From Cupriavidus phytohabitans (lineage in GTDB: Bacteria; Pseudomonadota; Gammaproteobacteria; Burkholderiales; Burkholderiaceae): 64,000 bases of DNA. Positions within the stretch are counted from its first letter, which is position 1. Each line of letters begins with the position of its first letter. Below the pieces are notes generated by a model that was not told the DNA's origin, ran no database searches, and saw only the letters and a program-made list of their open reading frames with translations. The stretch is from positions 297,061 through 361,060 of the forward strand of contig NZ_AUFE01000001.1 of NCBI RefSeq assembly GCF_000426345.1. Reading direction: 5' to 3'. Shown here in pieces: positions 50,220 through 58,762 of this stretch. A program made the translations under genes and the position numbers.

Positions 50220-52574
50220 ATGAACAAGCAAACCGAACCCTTCCTGCTCGACGCCGGCATTACCGCCGAGGCCGTGCCGCAGGTCGGCATCTCGCGTCCG
50301 CATGAATCCGCCCACCTGCACGTGGCCGGCACCGCCACCTATACGGACGACATCCCCGAGCTGGCCGGCACGCTGCACGCCGCCCTCGGCATGAGCAGCC
50401 GCGCGCACGCCCGCATCAAGTCGATCTCGCTCGACAAGGTCCGCGCCGCGCCCGGCGTGGTGTCCGTGCTGACGGTGGACGACATCCCCGGCACCAACGA
50501 CTGCGGCCCGATCATCCACGACGACCCGATCCTGGCGCGCGACGTGGTGCAGTTCATCGGCCAGCCGGTCTTTATCGTGGTGGCGACCTCGCATGATGCC
50601 GCCCGCCGCGCCGCCCGCCTCGGCGTGATCGAGTATGAAGACCTGGCGCCGGTGCTGTCGCCGGAAGCCGCGCACGAAGCCGGCAGCTATGTGCTGCCGC
50701 CGATGCATCTCAAGCGCGGCGAGGCGGCCAGCCATATCGCCGGCGCTGCCCATCAGGACGGCGGCAAGATCCACCTTGGCGGGCAGGAACAGTTCTACCT
50801 GGAAGGCCAGATTTCCTACGCCGCCCCGCGCGAGAACGACGGCATGCAGGTGTGGTGCTCGACCCAGCACCCGACCGAAATGCAGCACGCCGTGTGCCAT
50901 ATGCTGGGCTGGCAGGCGCACCAGGTGCTGGTCGAATGCCGCCGCATGGGCGGGGGCTTCGGCGGCAAGGAATCGCAGTCGGCGCTGTTCGCCTGCTGCG
51001 CCGCGCTGGCCGCGTGGAAGCTGATGTGCCCGGTCAAGCTGCGTCCGGACCGCGACGACGACATGATGATCACCGGCAAGCGCCATGACTTCGTGTTCGA
51101 CTACGAAGTGGGCCACGATGACGACGGCCACATCGAGGGCGTCAAGGTCCAGATGGTGTCGCGCGCCGGCTTCTCGGCCGACCTGTCGGGCCCGGTGATG
51201 ACCCGCGCCATCTGCCACTTCGACAACGCCTACTGGCTGCCGAACGTGCAGATCGACGGTTACTGCGGCAAGACCAATACGCAGAGCAATACCGCCTTCC
51301 GCGGCTTCGGCGGCCCGCAGGGCGCGTTCGCGATCGAGTACATCCTGGACAACGTGGCGCGCAACGTCGGCAAGGATTCGCTCGAGGTGCGCCGCGCCAA
51401 TTTCTACGGCAAGACCGAAAACAACGTCACGCCGTACGGGCAGACCGTCGAAGACAACGTCATCCATGAGCTGATCGACGAACTGGTCGCGACCAGCGCA
51501 TACCGCGCACGCCGCGAGGCCACGCGCGCCTTCAACGCGCAGAGCCCGATCCTGAAGAAGGGCATCGCCATCACCCCGGTGAAGTTCGGCATCTCGTTCA
51601 ACGTGGCCCACTTCAACCAGGCCGGTGCGCTGGTGCACGTCTACAACGACGGCTCGGTGCTGGTGAATCACGGCGGCACCGAAATGGGCCAGGGCCTGAA
51701 CACCAAGGTGGCAATGGTGGTGGCGCATGAGCTGGGCATCCGCATGGAGCGCGTGCGCGTGACCGCGACCGATACCAGCAAGGTGGCCAATACCTCGGCG
51801 ACCGCCGCGTCGACCGGCGCCGACCTGAACGGCAAGGCCGCGCAGGATGCCGCCCGCCAGATCCGCGAGCGCCTGGCTGTGTTTGCCGCGCGCAAGGCCG
51901 GCGTGGAGCCGTCCGAAGTGCGCTTCAACGACGACCTGGTCAGCGCCGGCGAGCTGCGCGTGTCCTTCGGCGAGCTGGCGCGCGAGGCCTACGTGGCGCG
52001 CGTGCAGCTGTGGTCCGACGGCTTCTACACCACGCCCAAGCTGCACTGGGACCAGAGCAAGCTGCAGGGCCGCCCGTTCTACTACTACGCCTACGGCGCC
52101 GCCTGCTCCGAGGTTCTGGTCGACACGCTCACCGGCGAATGGAAGCTGCTGCGCGCCGATGCGCTGCACGACGCCGGCCGCTCGCTGAACCCGGCGCTGG
52201 ATATCGGCCAGGTCGAGGGCGCGTTCATCCAGGGCATGGGCTGGCTGACCACCGAGGAACTGTGGTGGAACAAGGAGGGCAAGCTGATGACGCACGCCCC
52301 GTCCACGTACAAGATCCCGACGGTCAACGACTGCCCCGAGGAATTCAACGTGCGCCTGTTCCAGAACCAGAACGTCGAGGACAGCATCCACCGCTCCAAG
52401 GCGGTGGGCGAGCCGCCGCTGCTGCTGCCGTTCTCGGTGTTCTTTGCGATCCGCGACGCGATTGCGGCGGTGGGCGACTACCGCATCAATCCGCCGCTGA
52501 AGGCGCCCGCCACCAGCGAGGCGATCCTCGACGCCGTGGAAGCGGTTCGCGAAGCGGCAGCGCAGGCTGCCTGA
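50220..52574 (+). CDS. xdhB: xanthine dehydrogenase large subunit (molybdopterin)
   Basis: A 784-residue molybdenum-binding catalytic subunit. Cofactor and substrate motifs include GGGFGGKESQ, TAFRGFGGPQGAFAIEYILD, HGGTEMGQGLNTKV, and KAVGEPPLLLPFSVFFAI with the catalytic Glu. It hydroxylates hypoxanthine and xanthine at the Mo centre. Length matches bacterial XdhB. It is followed by xdhC, the factor that inserts the sulphurated cofactor, 153 bases later. Confidence 0.95.
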   Translation: MNKQTEPFLLDAGITAEAVPQVGISRPHESAHLHVAGTATYTDDIPELAGTLHAALGMSSRAHARIKSISLDKVRAAPGVVSVLTVDDIPGTNDCGPIIHDDPILARDVVQFIGQPVFIVVATSHDAARRAARLGVIEYEDLAPVLSPEAAHEAGSYVLPPMHLKRGEAASHIAGAAHQDGGKIHLGGQEQFYLEGQISYAAPRENDGMQVWCSTQHPTEMQHAVCHMLGWQAHQVLVECRRMGGGFGGKESQSALFACCAALAAWKLMCPVKLRPDRDDDMMITGKRHDFVFDYEVGHDDDGHIEGVKVQMVSRAGFSADLSGPVMTRAICHFDNAYWLPNVQIDGYCGKTNTQSNTAFRGFGGPQGAFAIEYILDNVARNVGKDSLEVRRANFYGKTENNVTPYGQTVEDNVIHELIDELVATSAYRARREATRAFNAQSPILKKGIAITPVKFGISFNVAHFNQAGALVHVYNDGSVLVNHGGTEMGQGLNTKVAMVVAHELGIRMERVRVTATDTSKVANTSATAASTGADLNGKAAQDAARQIRERLAVFAARKAGVEPSEVRFNDDLVSAGELRVSFGELAREAYVARVQLWSDGFYTTPKLHWDQSKLQGRPFYYYAYGAACSEVLVDTLTGEWKLLRADALHDAGRSLNPALDIGQVEGAFIQGMGWLTTEELWWNKEGKLMTHAPSTYKIPTVNDCPEEFNVRLFQNQNVEDSIHRSKAVGEPPLLLPFSVFFAIRDAIAAVGDYRINPPLKAPATSEAILDAVEAVREAAAQAA

Positions 52575-52727
52575 TCGCGGCAACGAAGCGATCACAAGGA
52601 AGCGCGCGCCCGCGGGCTCCCCGGACTTTCCCCCCGTGCCTGCCTTGACAGGCACGGGGCCGGCGGACGAAGCAGGCGCGCGCCCACCCCGCCCCAGCAA
52701 GACCAAGTAATTCCAAAAGGCCCCGAC

Positions 52728-53717
52728 ATGCAGGACGCACCGCTCAAACCCTTCCGCTTCGCCGACGCCGCCCGCATGGTGCGCACCGGCGTGCCGGTGG
52801 TGATGGTCACCATCGTCGAGGTCAAGGGCTCGGCCCCGCGCGAGACCGGCATCCGCATGCTGGTCAGCCCGAATGATCTGGTCGGGACCATCGGCGGCGG
52901 CCACCTGGAATGGCGCGGCATGGATATCGCGCGCGAGATGCTGGTGCGGCATGAGCAGCGCCGCATCGAGCGCATCCCGCTGGGCCCGGCCCTGGGCCAG
53001 TGCTGCGGCGGCGTGGTGCAGCTGGCGTTCGAGGTGCTGGGCGAGGCCGACCTGGCCTGGATCGACGCGGTCGAACGCAATTTCGCCGCGCAGCGCGCGC
53101 TGCAGCGCCACGTGCCGGCCAGCGGCGCGGTGACCTTTGCCGACAGCCGCGCCGTCCTGCCCACCGTGGACCTGCAGCCGGACGGCAGCTGGACCGACAC
53201 GCTGGTGCCGGACGCCATGCACGTCGTGCTGTTCGGCGCCGGCCACGTCGGCCACGCGCTGGTCAAGGTGCTGGCGACGCTGCCGTGCCGCGTGCACTGG
53301 GTGGACGAGCGCGACACGCTGTTCCCCGGCGGCCTGCCCGACAACGTCGAGGCCGAGGCCAGCGACACGCCCGAGGCCGTGGTCGCGCAGGCGCCTGCGG
53401 GCAGCTATTTCATGGTGATGACGCACAGCCATGCGCTCGACCAGACCCTGTGCGAAGAAATCCTGAAGCGCACCGATTTCGCCTACTTCGGCCTGATCGG
53501 TTCCAAGACCAAGCGCGCACGCTTTGAGCACCGCATGGCCGAGCACGGCATCGACCCGGCCAGGTTTGCGGAAATGACATGCCCCATGGGGGTTCCCGGG
53601 ATCACCGACAAAGCTCCGGCTATGATTGCGGTTGCCATCGTCGCCCAGCTGCTCCAGGTTCGCGAACAGCGCTTAGCCGCGCTGCGTGCGGGCCTGGCGG
53701 AGGCGGTGCATCCCTGA
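52728..53717 (+). CDS. xdhC: xanthine dehydrogenase accessory protein XdhC
   Basis: A 329-residue accessory protein that binds molybdenum cofactor, helps its sulphuration and hands it to XdhB. The N-terminal XdhC/CoxI domain has EVKGSAPRETGIRMLVS and TIGGGHLEW, with GQCCGGVVQL carrying paired cysteines. The C-terminal Rossmann domain has VVLFGAGHVGHALVKVLA and GLIGSKTKRARF. It lies third in the xdhABC unit. AAAGG precedes the ATG. Confidence 0.94.
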   Translation: MQDAPLKPFRFADAARMVRTGVPVVMVTIVEVKGSAPRETGIRMLVSPNDLVGTIGGGHLEWRGMDIAREMLVRHEQRRIERIPLGPALGQCCGGVVQLAFEVLGEADLAWIDAVERNFAAQRALQRHVPASGAVTFADSRAVLPTVDLQPDGSWTDTLVPDAMHVVLFGAGHVGHALVKVLATLPCRVHWVDERDTLFPGGLPDNVEAEASDTPEAVVAQAPAGSYFMVMTHSHALDQTLCEEILKRTDFAYFGLIGSKTKRARFEHRMAEHGIDPARFAEMTCPMGVPGITDKAPAMIAVAIVAQLLQVREQRLAALRAGLAEAVHP

Positions 53718-53768
53718 GAACCCGTGCCGCCGGCCCTGGCCGGCGGGCATAGAGAACACGAGGCCCCC

Positions 53769-54824
53769 ATGACCATCGATGCCGCGCTGGCGGACAAAAT
53801 CCGCCGTACCCCCAAGGCCGAACTGCATGTGCATATCGAAGGCACGCTCGAGCCGGAACTGATCTTCCGGCTGGCCCAGCGCAACCAGGTGGCGCTGCCC
53901 TACCCCAGCGTGGAGGCCCTGCGCGCCGCCTACGCCTTCACTGACCTGCAGTCGTTCCTCGACATCTACTACGCCGGCGCCAGCGTGCTGCTGACCGAGG
54001 AAGATTTCTTCGACATGACCATGGACTACGTCAAGCGCGCCGTCGCCGACAATGTCCGCCACGCCGAGATCTTCTTCGATCCGCAGACCCATACCGCGCG
54101 CGGCGTGCCGATCGGCGTGGTGATCGACGGCATTGCCGACGCCCTGGCCCAGGCGCGTACGGAATACGACTTCTCCAGCAGCCTGATCCTGTGCTTCCTG
54201 CGTCATTTGTCGGAGGAAGACGCCTTTGCCACGCTGGAAGCCGCGCTGCCCTACCGTGACCGCTTTGTCGGCGTTGGGCTGGATTCGTCCGAGAAAGGCA
54301 ACCCGCCGGAGAAGTTCGCACGCGTGTTCGCGCGGGCGAAGGAGCTGGGCCTGCACCTGGTCGCGCACGCCGGCGAGGAAGGCCCGGCGCAGTACGTCAC
54401 CGACGCACTCGACATCCTCAAGGTCGAGCGCATTGACCACGGCGTGCATGCCATTGACGACGCCGCGCTGGTCCAGCGCCTGGCGCGCGAGCGCGTGGCG
54501 CTGACGGTATGCCCGCTGTCCAACGTCAAGCTCAAGGTCTACCCCGACCTGCGTGACCATCCGCTCAAGCGCATGCTCGACGCGGGCGTGGCGATCACGC
54601 TGCATTCGGACGATCCGGCCTACTTTGGCGGCTACATGAACGCCAACTGGGAAGCCACCTTCGACGCACTGCCGCTGGATGCCGCCGACGCCCACAAGCT
54701 GGCGCGCAACAGCTTTGAAGCGGCCTTCCTGTCCGATGTGCAGAAGGCCGAGTTCCTGGCCGAGGTCGACCACTTCTGGTCGGCCAAGCCCAAATCCCCG
54801 CCCGTGACGGCCCCCACGGCCTGA
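53769..54824 (+). CDS. adenine deaminase (type 2, adenosine deaminase-like)
   Basis: A 351-residue amidohydrolase with the adenosine/adenine deaminase barrel. Zinc ligands are visible: HVHIEGTLEPEL (His-x-His), the His of LVAHAGEEG, and the Asp of TLHSDDPAYFGGY; RIDHGVHAIDD holds the catalytic His. The HIEGTLEPEL form and the FDPQTHTARG segment fit the type 2 adenine deaminases rather than classical adenosine deaminases (which read HxDG). It would convert adenine to hypoxanthine, the substrate of the adjoining XdhAB. The ATG at 53769 has GAGG upstream. Confidence 0.87.
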   Translation: MTIDAALADKIRRTPKAELHVHIEGTLEPELIFRLAQRNQVALPYPSVEALRAAYAFTDLQSFLDIYYAGASVLLTEEDFFDMTMDYVKRAVADNVRHAEIFFDPQTHTARGVPIGVVIDGIADALAQARTEYDFSSSLILCFLRHLSEEDAFATLEAALPYRDRFVGVGLDSSEKGNPPEKFARVFARAKELGLHLVAHAGEEGPAQYVTDALDILKVERIDHGVHAIDDAALVQRLARERVALTVCPLSNVKLKVYPDLRDHPLKRMLDAGVAITLHSDDPAYFGGYMNANWEATFDALPLDAADAHKLARNSFEAAFLSDVQKAEFLAEVDHFWSAKPKSPPVTAPTA

Positions 54825-54899
54825 GCGGCGCATGCCAATAGCCCGGCCCGCTGCGTAACGTAACGTCGGCACGCGCGGGCCGGCCACAAGAGACAAACG

Positions 54900-56219
54900 A
54901 TGACGACCACCCCCACGACTGAGTCCACCACCCGTGCCATCCGCGGCCGCGTGCTGCATTTCCTGCGCGACCCGCAATTCCATGAGGATGCGTACCAGTA
55001 TTGGGACGACGGGGTGCTGATCGTCACCGACGGCCGCATTGCCGCCGCCGGCGAGTACGCGAAGCTGGCAGACCGCATCCCGGCCGGCGCCGAGATCGTC
55101 GACCACCGCGGCAAGCTGATCGTGCCGGGCTTTATCGACACCCACGTGCACTACCCGCAGACCGACATGATCGCGTCGCCGTCGCCGGGCCTGCTGCACT
55201 GGCTCGACACCTATACCTTCCCGGAAGAGCGCCGCTTCGCCGATCCCGACTACGCCCGCGGCGTGGCCGGTTTCTTCACCGAAGAACTGCTGCGCAACGG
55301 CACCACCAGCGCGGTGGTCTGGAGCACGGTGCACAAGGCCTCGGCCGACGCGCTCTTCGCCGAAAGCGAGGCGCGCAACCTGCGCATGGTCACCGGCAAG
55401 GTGATGATGGACCGCAACTGCCCGGAATTCCTGCGCGACACTGCCGAGACCGGCGCGAAGGACTCGGCCGACCTGCTGTCGCGCTGGCATAACAAGGGTC
55501 GCCTCTCGTACGCCATCACGCCGCGCTTCGCCCCGACCTCGACCGAAGCGCAGCTGGCCGCTTGCGGCGAACTGGCGCGCGCCTACCCCGACGCCTTTAT
55601 CCAGACCCACGTGGCCGAGAACCGCGACGAGGTCAAATGGGTCGCCGAGCTGTTCCCGGACGCGCGCAGCTACCTGGACGTCTACGACCGCTACGGCCTG
55701 CTGCGCCCCGGCGCGATGTACGGCCACGCCATCTACCTGGACCAGGACGACCGCCGCCGGCTGGCCGACAGCGGCGCCGCGGTGGCGCACTGTCCCACTT
55801 CCAACCTGTTCCTGGGCAGCGGCTTCTACGACTTCCACCAGTCCGACGCCAACCGCCTGAACGTGACGCTGGCCACCGACGTTGGCGGCGGCACCTCGTT
55901 CTCGATGTTCCGCACCATGAACGCCGCGCACAAGGTCGCGCGCATGGGCGGCTACTACCTGACCGCGCTGCGCATGTTCTACCTGGCCACGCGCGCCGCC
56001 GCCGAGGCGCTGGGCTGGACCAGCCGCGTCGGCAGCTTCAGCGAGGGCTGCGAGGCCGATTTCGTCGTGCTCGATCCCAAGGCCACGCCGCTGATCGCGC
56101 GCCGCAGCAACCGTTCGGAGACGCTGGAAGAAGAGCTGTTCGCCTTTGCCATGCTGGGCGACGACCGCTTGATCGACAGCGTGTACATCATGGGCGAGCC
56201 GGCGCGCGCGACCGCCTGA
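54900..56219 (+). CDS. guaD: guanine deaminase
   Basis: A 439-residue zinc amidohydrolase converting guanine to xanthine. FIDTHVHYPQTDMIASPSPG carries the first metal ligands and the guanine-specific segment; FIQTHVAENRDEVKWV, YGHAIYLDQDDRRRLA, and the Asp of LATDVGGGTSFSMFRTM supply the rest. Length is normal. It is the last gene of the xdhABC-adenine deaminase-guaD series and provides the second route to xanthine. A weak terminator (56257-56284) follows. Confidence 0.95.
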   Translation: MTTTPTTESTTRAIRGRVLHFLRDPQFHEDAYQYWDDGVLIVTDGRIAAAGEYAKLADRIPAGAEIVDHRGKLIVPGFIDTHVHYPQTDMIASPSPGLLHWLDTYTFPEERRFADPDYARGVAGFFTEELLRNGTTSAVVWSTVHKASADALFAESEARNLRMVTGKVMMDRNCPEFLRDTAETGAKDSADLLSRWHNKGRLSYAITPRFAPTSTEAQLAACGELARAYPDAFIQTHVAENRDEVKWVAELFPDARSYLDVYDRYGLLRPGAMYGHAIYLDQDDRRRLADSGAAVAHCPTSNLFLGSGFYDFHQSDANRLNVTLATDVGGGTSFSMFRTMNAAHKVARMGGYYLTALRMFYLATRAAAEALGWTSRVGSFSEGCEADFVVLDPKATPLIARRSNRSETLEEELFAFAMLGDDRLIDSVYIMGEPARATA

Positions 56220-56256
56220 TCCGTCACATCCCGCACTCCCCTCCGGCACCACCGCC

Positions 56257-56284
56257 CCCGCCCCTTCGAGGCGGGCGCGCTTTT
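56257..56284 (+). terminator. probable terminator of the xdh-guaD unit
   Basis: A six-base GC stem CCCGCC/GGCGGG with a seven-base loop is followed by CGCGC and four T residues, 38 bases after guaD. Confidence 0.45.
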
Positions 56285-56424
56285 ACCGCTTAGAGCGTCC
56301 CTCCGGATTGACGCCCGTCAAGAACCCCACCGGCAAAGCCTTCTAACCTTGCGGTTTCGCCATGGCCGGCATGCGCCGGCCTCATTGGCCCACACTATCC
56401 GACCGCAAAACCAGAAGGTTCCGC

Positions 56425-57585
56425 ATGACCGCAATCCCAACCACGCCCTCAGCGCATCCCGAGCATGCCGCGCATGCCCGGCAGTCCGCCAAGCCGGGGC
56501 GGCTGCCGCTGCCCGAGCCGATCGCCCCGGACGCGCCGTTTCCGTCGCGCAAGGTCATCCGCAGCTGGCTGATTCCGCTGGGCGAGCGCAGCACGCCGCG
56601 CGCCCTGGCGCTGTTCGCCTTCGACTACCTGCTGTTCGCCGCCGTGCTGGCCGGCGTGGTGCTGGCCTCGCACTGGACCGCCAAGCTGGCGCTGGGCGTG
56701 CTGGCCGGGCTGGTGATCGCGCGCCTGTTTATCATCGGCCACGATGCCTGCCACCAGAGCCTGACGCCACGCCGCGGCCTGAACAAATGGCTGGGCCGGC
56801 TGACCTTCCTGCCGTCGCTGACGCCGTACAGCCTGTGGGAAGTCGGCCATAACGTGGTCCACCACGGCTACACCAACCTGAAGGGCTTCGACTTTGTCTG
56901 GGCGCCCTACTCGCTGGAAGAATTCAACGCGCTGCCCCGCTGGCGCCGTGCGATGGAACGCATCTACCGCACCGGCTTCGGCCCGGGCCTCTACTATCTG
57001 GTCGAGATCTGGTGGAGCAAGCTGTTCTTCCCCAGCAAGCGGCAGATGGCCACGCGCCGGCCGGTGTTCGTGCGCGATTGCCTGCTGGTGGCGACCTTCG
57101 GCGTAGCCTGGATCGGCGGGCTGGTGGCGCTGGCCTTTGCTACGGGCCAGTCGGCCTGGATGCTAGTCGGCGCCGGTTTCGTGCTGCCCTTCCTGGTGTG
57201 GAACGTGACCGTGGGTTTCGTGCTGTACGTGCACCATACCCATGCCAGCGTGGCGTGGTACGACACCAAGACCATGTGGGCCAAGGCGCAGCCGTTCGTC
57301 TCGACCACCGTGCACCTGCGCTTCCGCCATGGCATCGGCTCCGCGCTGCACCACATCATGGAGCACACCGCGCACCACGTCGACATGAGCGTGCCGCTGT
57401 ATCGCCTCAAGCGCGCGCAGGCGCTGCTTGAGCACGCGCTGCCGGGCCGCATCATCATCGAGAACTTCTCCTGGCGCTGGTATTTCGATACGGCGCGCCG
57501 CTGCAAGCTGTATGACTTCAAGGCGCTGTGCTGGACCGATTTCCGCGGCCGCCAGACCAGCGAGAACGCGCCGGTGCCGGCCTGA
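56425..57585 (+). CDS. fatty acid desaturase family protein
   Basis: A 386-residue membrane di-iron enzyme. The three histidine boxes are present: GHDACHQ (about residue 110), HNVVHHGYTN (about 150) and HHIMEHTAHHVDM (about 310). Hydrophobic segments flank them. It resembles bacterial acyl-lipid desaturases or hydroxylases (DesA-like); regioselectivity is unknown. AGAAGG precedes the ATG at 56425. It interrupts the purine genes with no obvious link to them. Confidence 0.87.
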   Translation: MTAIPTTPSAHPEHAAHARQSAKPGRLPLPEPIAPDAPFPSRKVIRSWLIPLGERSTPRALALFAFDYLLFAAVLAGVVLASHWTAKLALGVLAGLVIARLFIIGHDACHQSLTPRRGLNKWLGRLTFLPSLTPYSLWEVGHNVVHHGYTNLKGFDFVWAPYSLEEFNALPRWRRAMERIYRTGFGPGLYYLVEIWWSKLFFPSKRQMATRRPVFVRDCLLVATFGVAWIGGLVALAFATGQSAWMLVGAGFVLPFLVWNVTVGFVLYVHHTHASVAWYDTKTMWAKAQPFVSTTVHLRFRHGIGSALHHIMEHTAHHVDMSVPLYRLKRAQALLEHALPGRIIIENFSWRWYFDTARRCKLYDFKALCWTDFRGRQTSENAPVPA

Positions 57586-57612
57586 TCACCATGCCGATCT
57601 CGGCGACTGCGG

Positions 57613-57642
57613 TGGACGATCCAGCGCCGCCGCGGTTATAAT
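57613..57642 (+). promoter_or_regulatory. promoter of the Mn riboswitch/UPF0016 transcript
   Basis: TGGACG (57613-57618; 4 of 6) and a perfect TATAAT (57637-57642) are 18 bases apart. Transcription would start about eight bases later, just before the riboswitch P1 stem at 57652. Confidence 0.65.
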
Positions 57643-57651
57643 CGCTGCTTC

Positions 57652-57815
57652 CATTGGGGAGTAGCCGCCCTGCTCTCACCGCGCCGCGCAATGCGGACTT
57701 CGGGGGACAGGGGCGTACGTCAACAGACTTGACCGCTTGCGGTTATGGCGTGCGCAGCTCCGGACCCGCCTGGCCAGACTGGCCCAGGCAGCGTCCATGC
57801 CTGGCGAGACCGATG
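57652..57815 (+). ncRNA. yybP-ykoY manganese riboswitch aptamer
   Basis: The conserved 5' block GGGGAGTAGCC (57656-57666) and the 3' block GCGAGACC (57804-57811) are the two ligand-site strands of the yybP-ykoY class. They are joined by a P1 stem CATTGG/CCGATG (57652-57657 and 57810-57815). The class binds Mn2+ and turns on exporter genes; the downstream gene is a UPF0016 family Mn exporter, its typical partner. After the aptamer come hairpins, including CCTTTC/GAAAGG, which hides a purine-rich AAAGG. Confidence 0.85.
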
Positions 57816-57900
57816 ACCATGCCTTTCTGGCCGGGCCGGGAAAGGTGTGCGTCATTGGCATCTCGCGATGCATTGCGGCCCGGTTATCCCACATAACAAC

Positions 57901-58476
57901 ATGGAAGCCTTCCTCGTCTCCACAGGTATCGTCGCCCTTGCTGAAATGGGCGACAAGACGCAGCTGCTGTCGCTGGTGCTGGCGGCACGCTATCGCAAAC
58001 CCGTTCCGATCATCCTTGGCATCCTGATCGCCACCCTGGTCAACCACGGCTTTGCCGGCGCGCTTGGCGGATGGATCACGCATGTGGTCGGCGAAAGCCT
58101 GCTGCGCTGGATCCTGGGGCTGGGCTTTATCGCGATGGGCGCGTGGATGCTGATCCCCGACAAGCTCGACGATGCCGAGCAGGCCAAGCCGGCCAAAGGG
58201 GCACTGGGGGTACTGGCCACCACCATCGTTGCCTTCTTCTTCGCCGAAATGGGCGACAAGACGCAGATCGCCACGGTGGCGCTGGCAGCGCGATTCAGCG
58301 ATGCGGTGGTTGCCGTGGTGGCCGGCACGACCTTCGGCATGATGATCGCCAATGCGCCGGCGGTGCTGCTGGGCGACAAGTTTGCCAACAAGATGCCGAT
58401 TGGGCTGGTGCATAAGATTGCGGCCGCAATCTTCGTGGTGCTGGGCGTGCTGGCGCTGATGAATATTGGAGGTTGA
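57901..58476 (+). CDS. UPF0016/GDT1 family manganese exporter
   Basis: A 191-residue membrane protein with two copies of the E-x-G-D-K-T motif (ALAEMGDKTQLLSLVLAAR near residue 14 and FFAEMGDKTQIATVALAAR in the second half) in a pseudo-symmetric six-helix layout. Bacterial members (MneA/Mnx type) export Mn2+. The start at 57901 (MEAFLVSTG) follows family length, though it has no Shine-Dalgarno sequence and in-frame GTG 57847 and ATG 57868 lie upstream. The riboswitch supports a Mn-responsive role. Confidence 0.88.
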   Translation: MEAFLVSTGIVALAEMGDKTQLLSLVLAARYRKPVPIILGILIATLVNHGFAGALGGWITHVVGESLLRWILGLGFIAMGAWMLIPDKLDDAEQAKPAKGALGVLATTIVAFFFAEMGDKTQIATVALAARFSDAVVAVVAGTTFGMMIANAPAVLLGDKFANKMPIGLVHKIAAAIFVVLGVLALMNIGG

Positions 58477-58489
58477 TTTCGGAGGTGGT

Positions 58490-58560
58490 CGCTGTTGGTG
58501 ACATGCTGTCGGCCGTTGAACCAGGGCGGTTCAACGGCCGACAGCATGTCTTAAACAGCG
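58490..58560. repeat. long near-perfect inverted repeat
   Basis: Arms 58500-58522 and 58528-58550 are exactly complementary for 23 bases around a five-base loop. Beyond a three-position mismatch the pairing resumes for seven bases (58490-58496 with 58554-58560), so the stem is about 30 base pairs. It begins 14 bases after the UPF0016 stop. There is no T-run after it, so it is not a standard terminator. No second copy was seen in the window. Confidence 0.9.
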
Positions 58561-58606
58561 CCTGCAGTGCACAGCCCCAATCCCATAACCGCATCGCGGC
58601 GAAAAC

Positions 58607-58631
58607 AAAAAAACGGGGCACAAGGCCCCGT
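58607..58631 (-). terminator. intrinsic terminator of puuD
   Basis: On the minus strand ACGGGGC and GCCCCGT around a five-base loop are followed by seven T residues in total (58607-58613), about 130 bases after the puuD stop codon. Confidence 0.8.
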
Positions 58632-58762
58632 CCAAACCCTCGCCGGTCCAGTAGTAACGGTTGCCAACAACTCAACCCTCCAGACCGTCGATCACCGATG
58701 CTCGGATTTCGCGGGCCGGCTCGCCAAGAGCCAGCCCCAATGCTTTTCAACTCAAACCACGA

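Noticed and set aside
53673..56252. A minus-strand open frame opposite adenine deaminase and guaD
   Set aside because: Shadow frame of conserved enzymes with no independent support.
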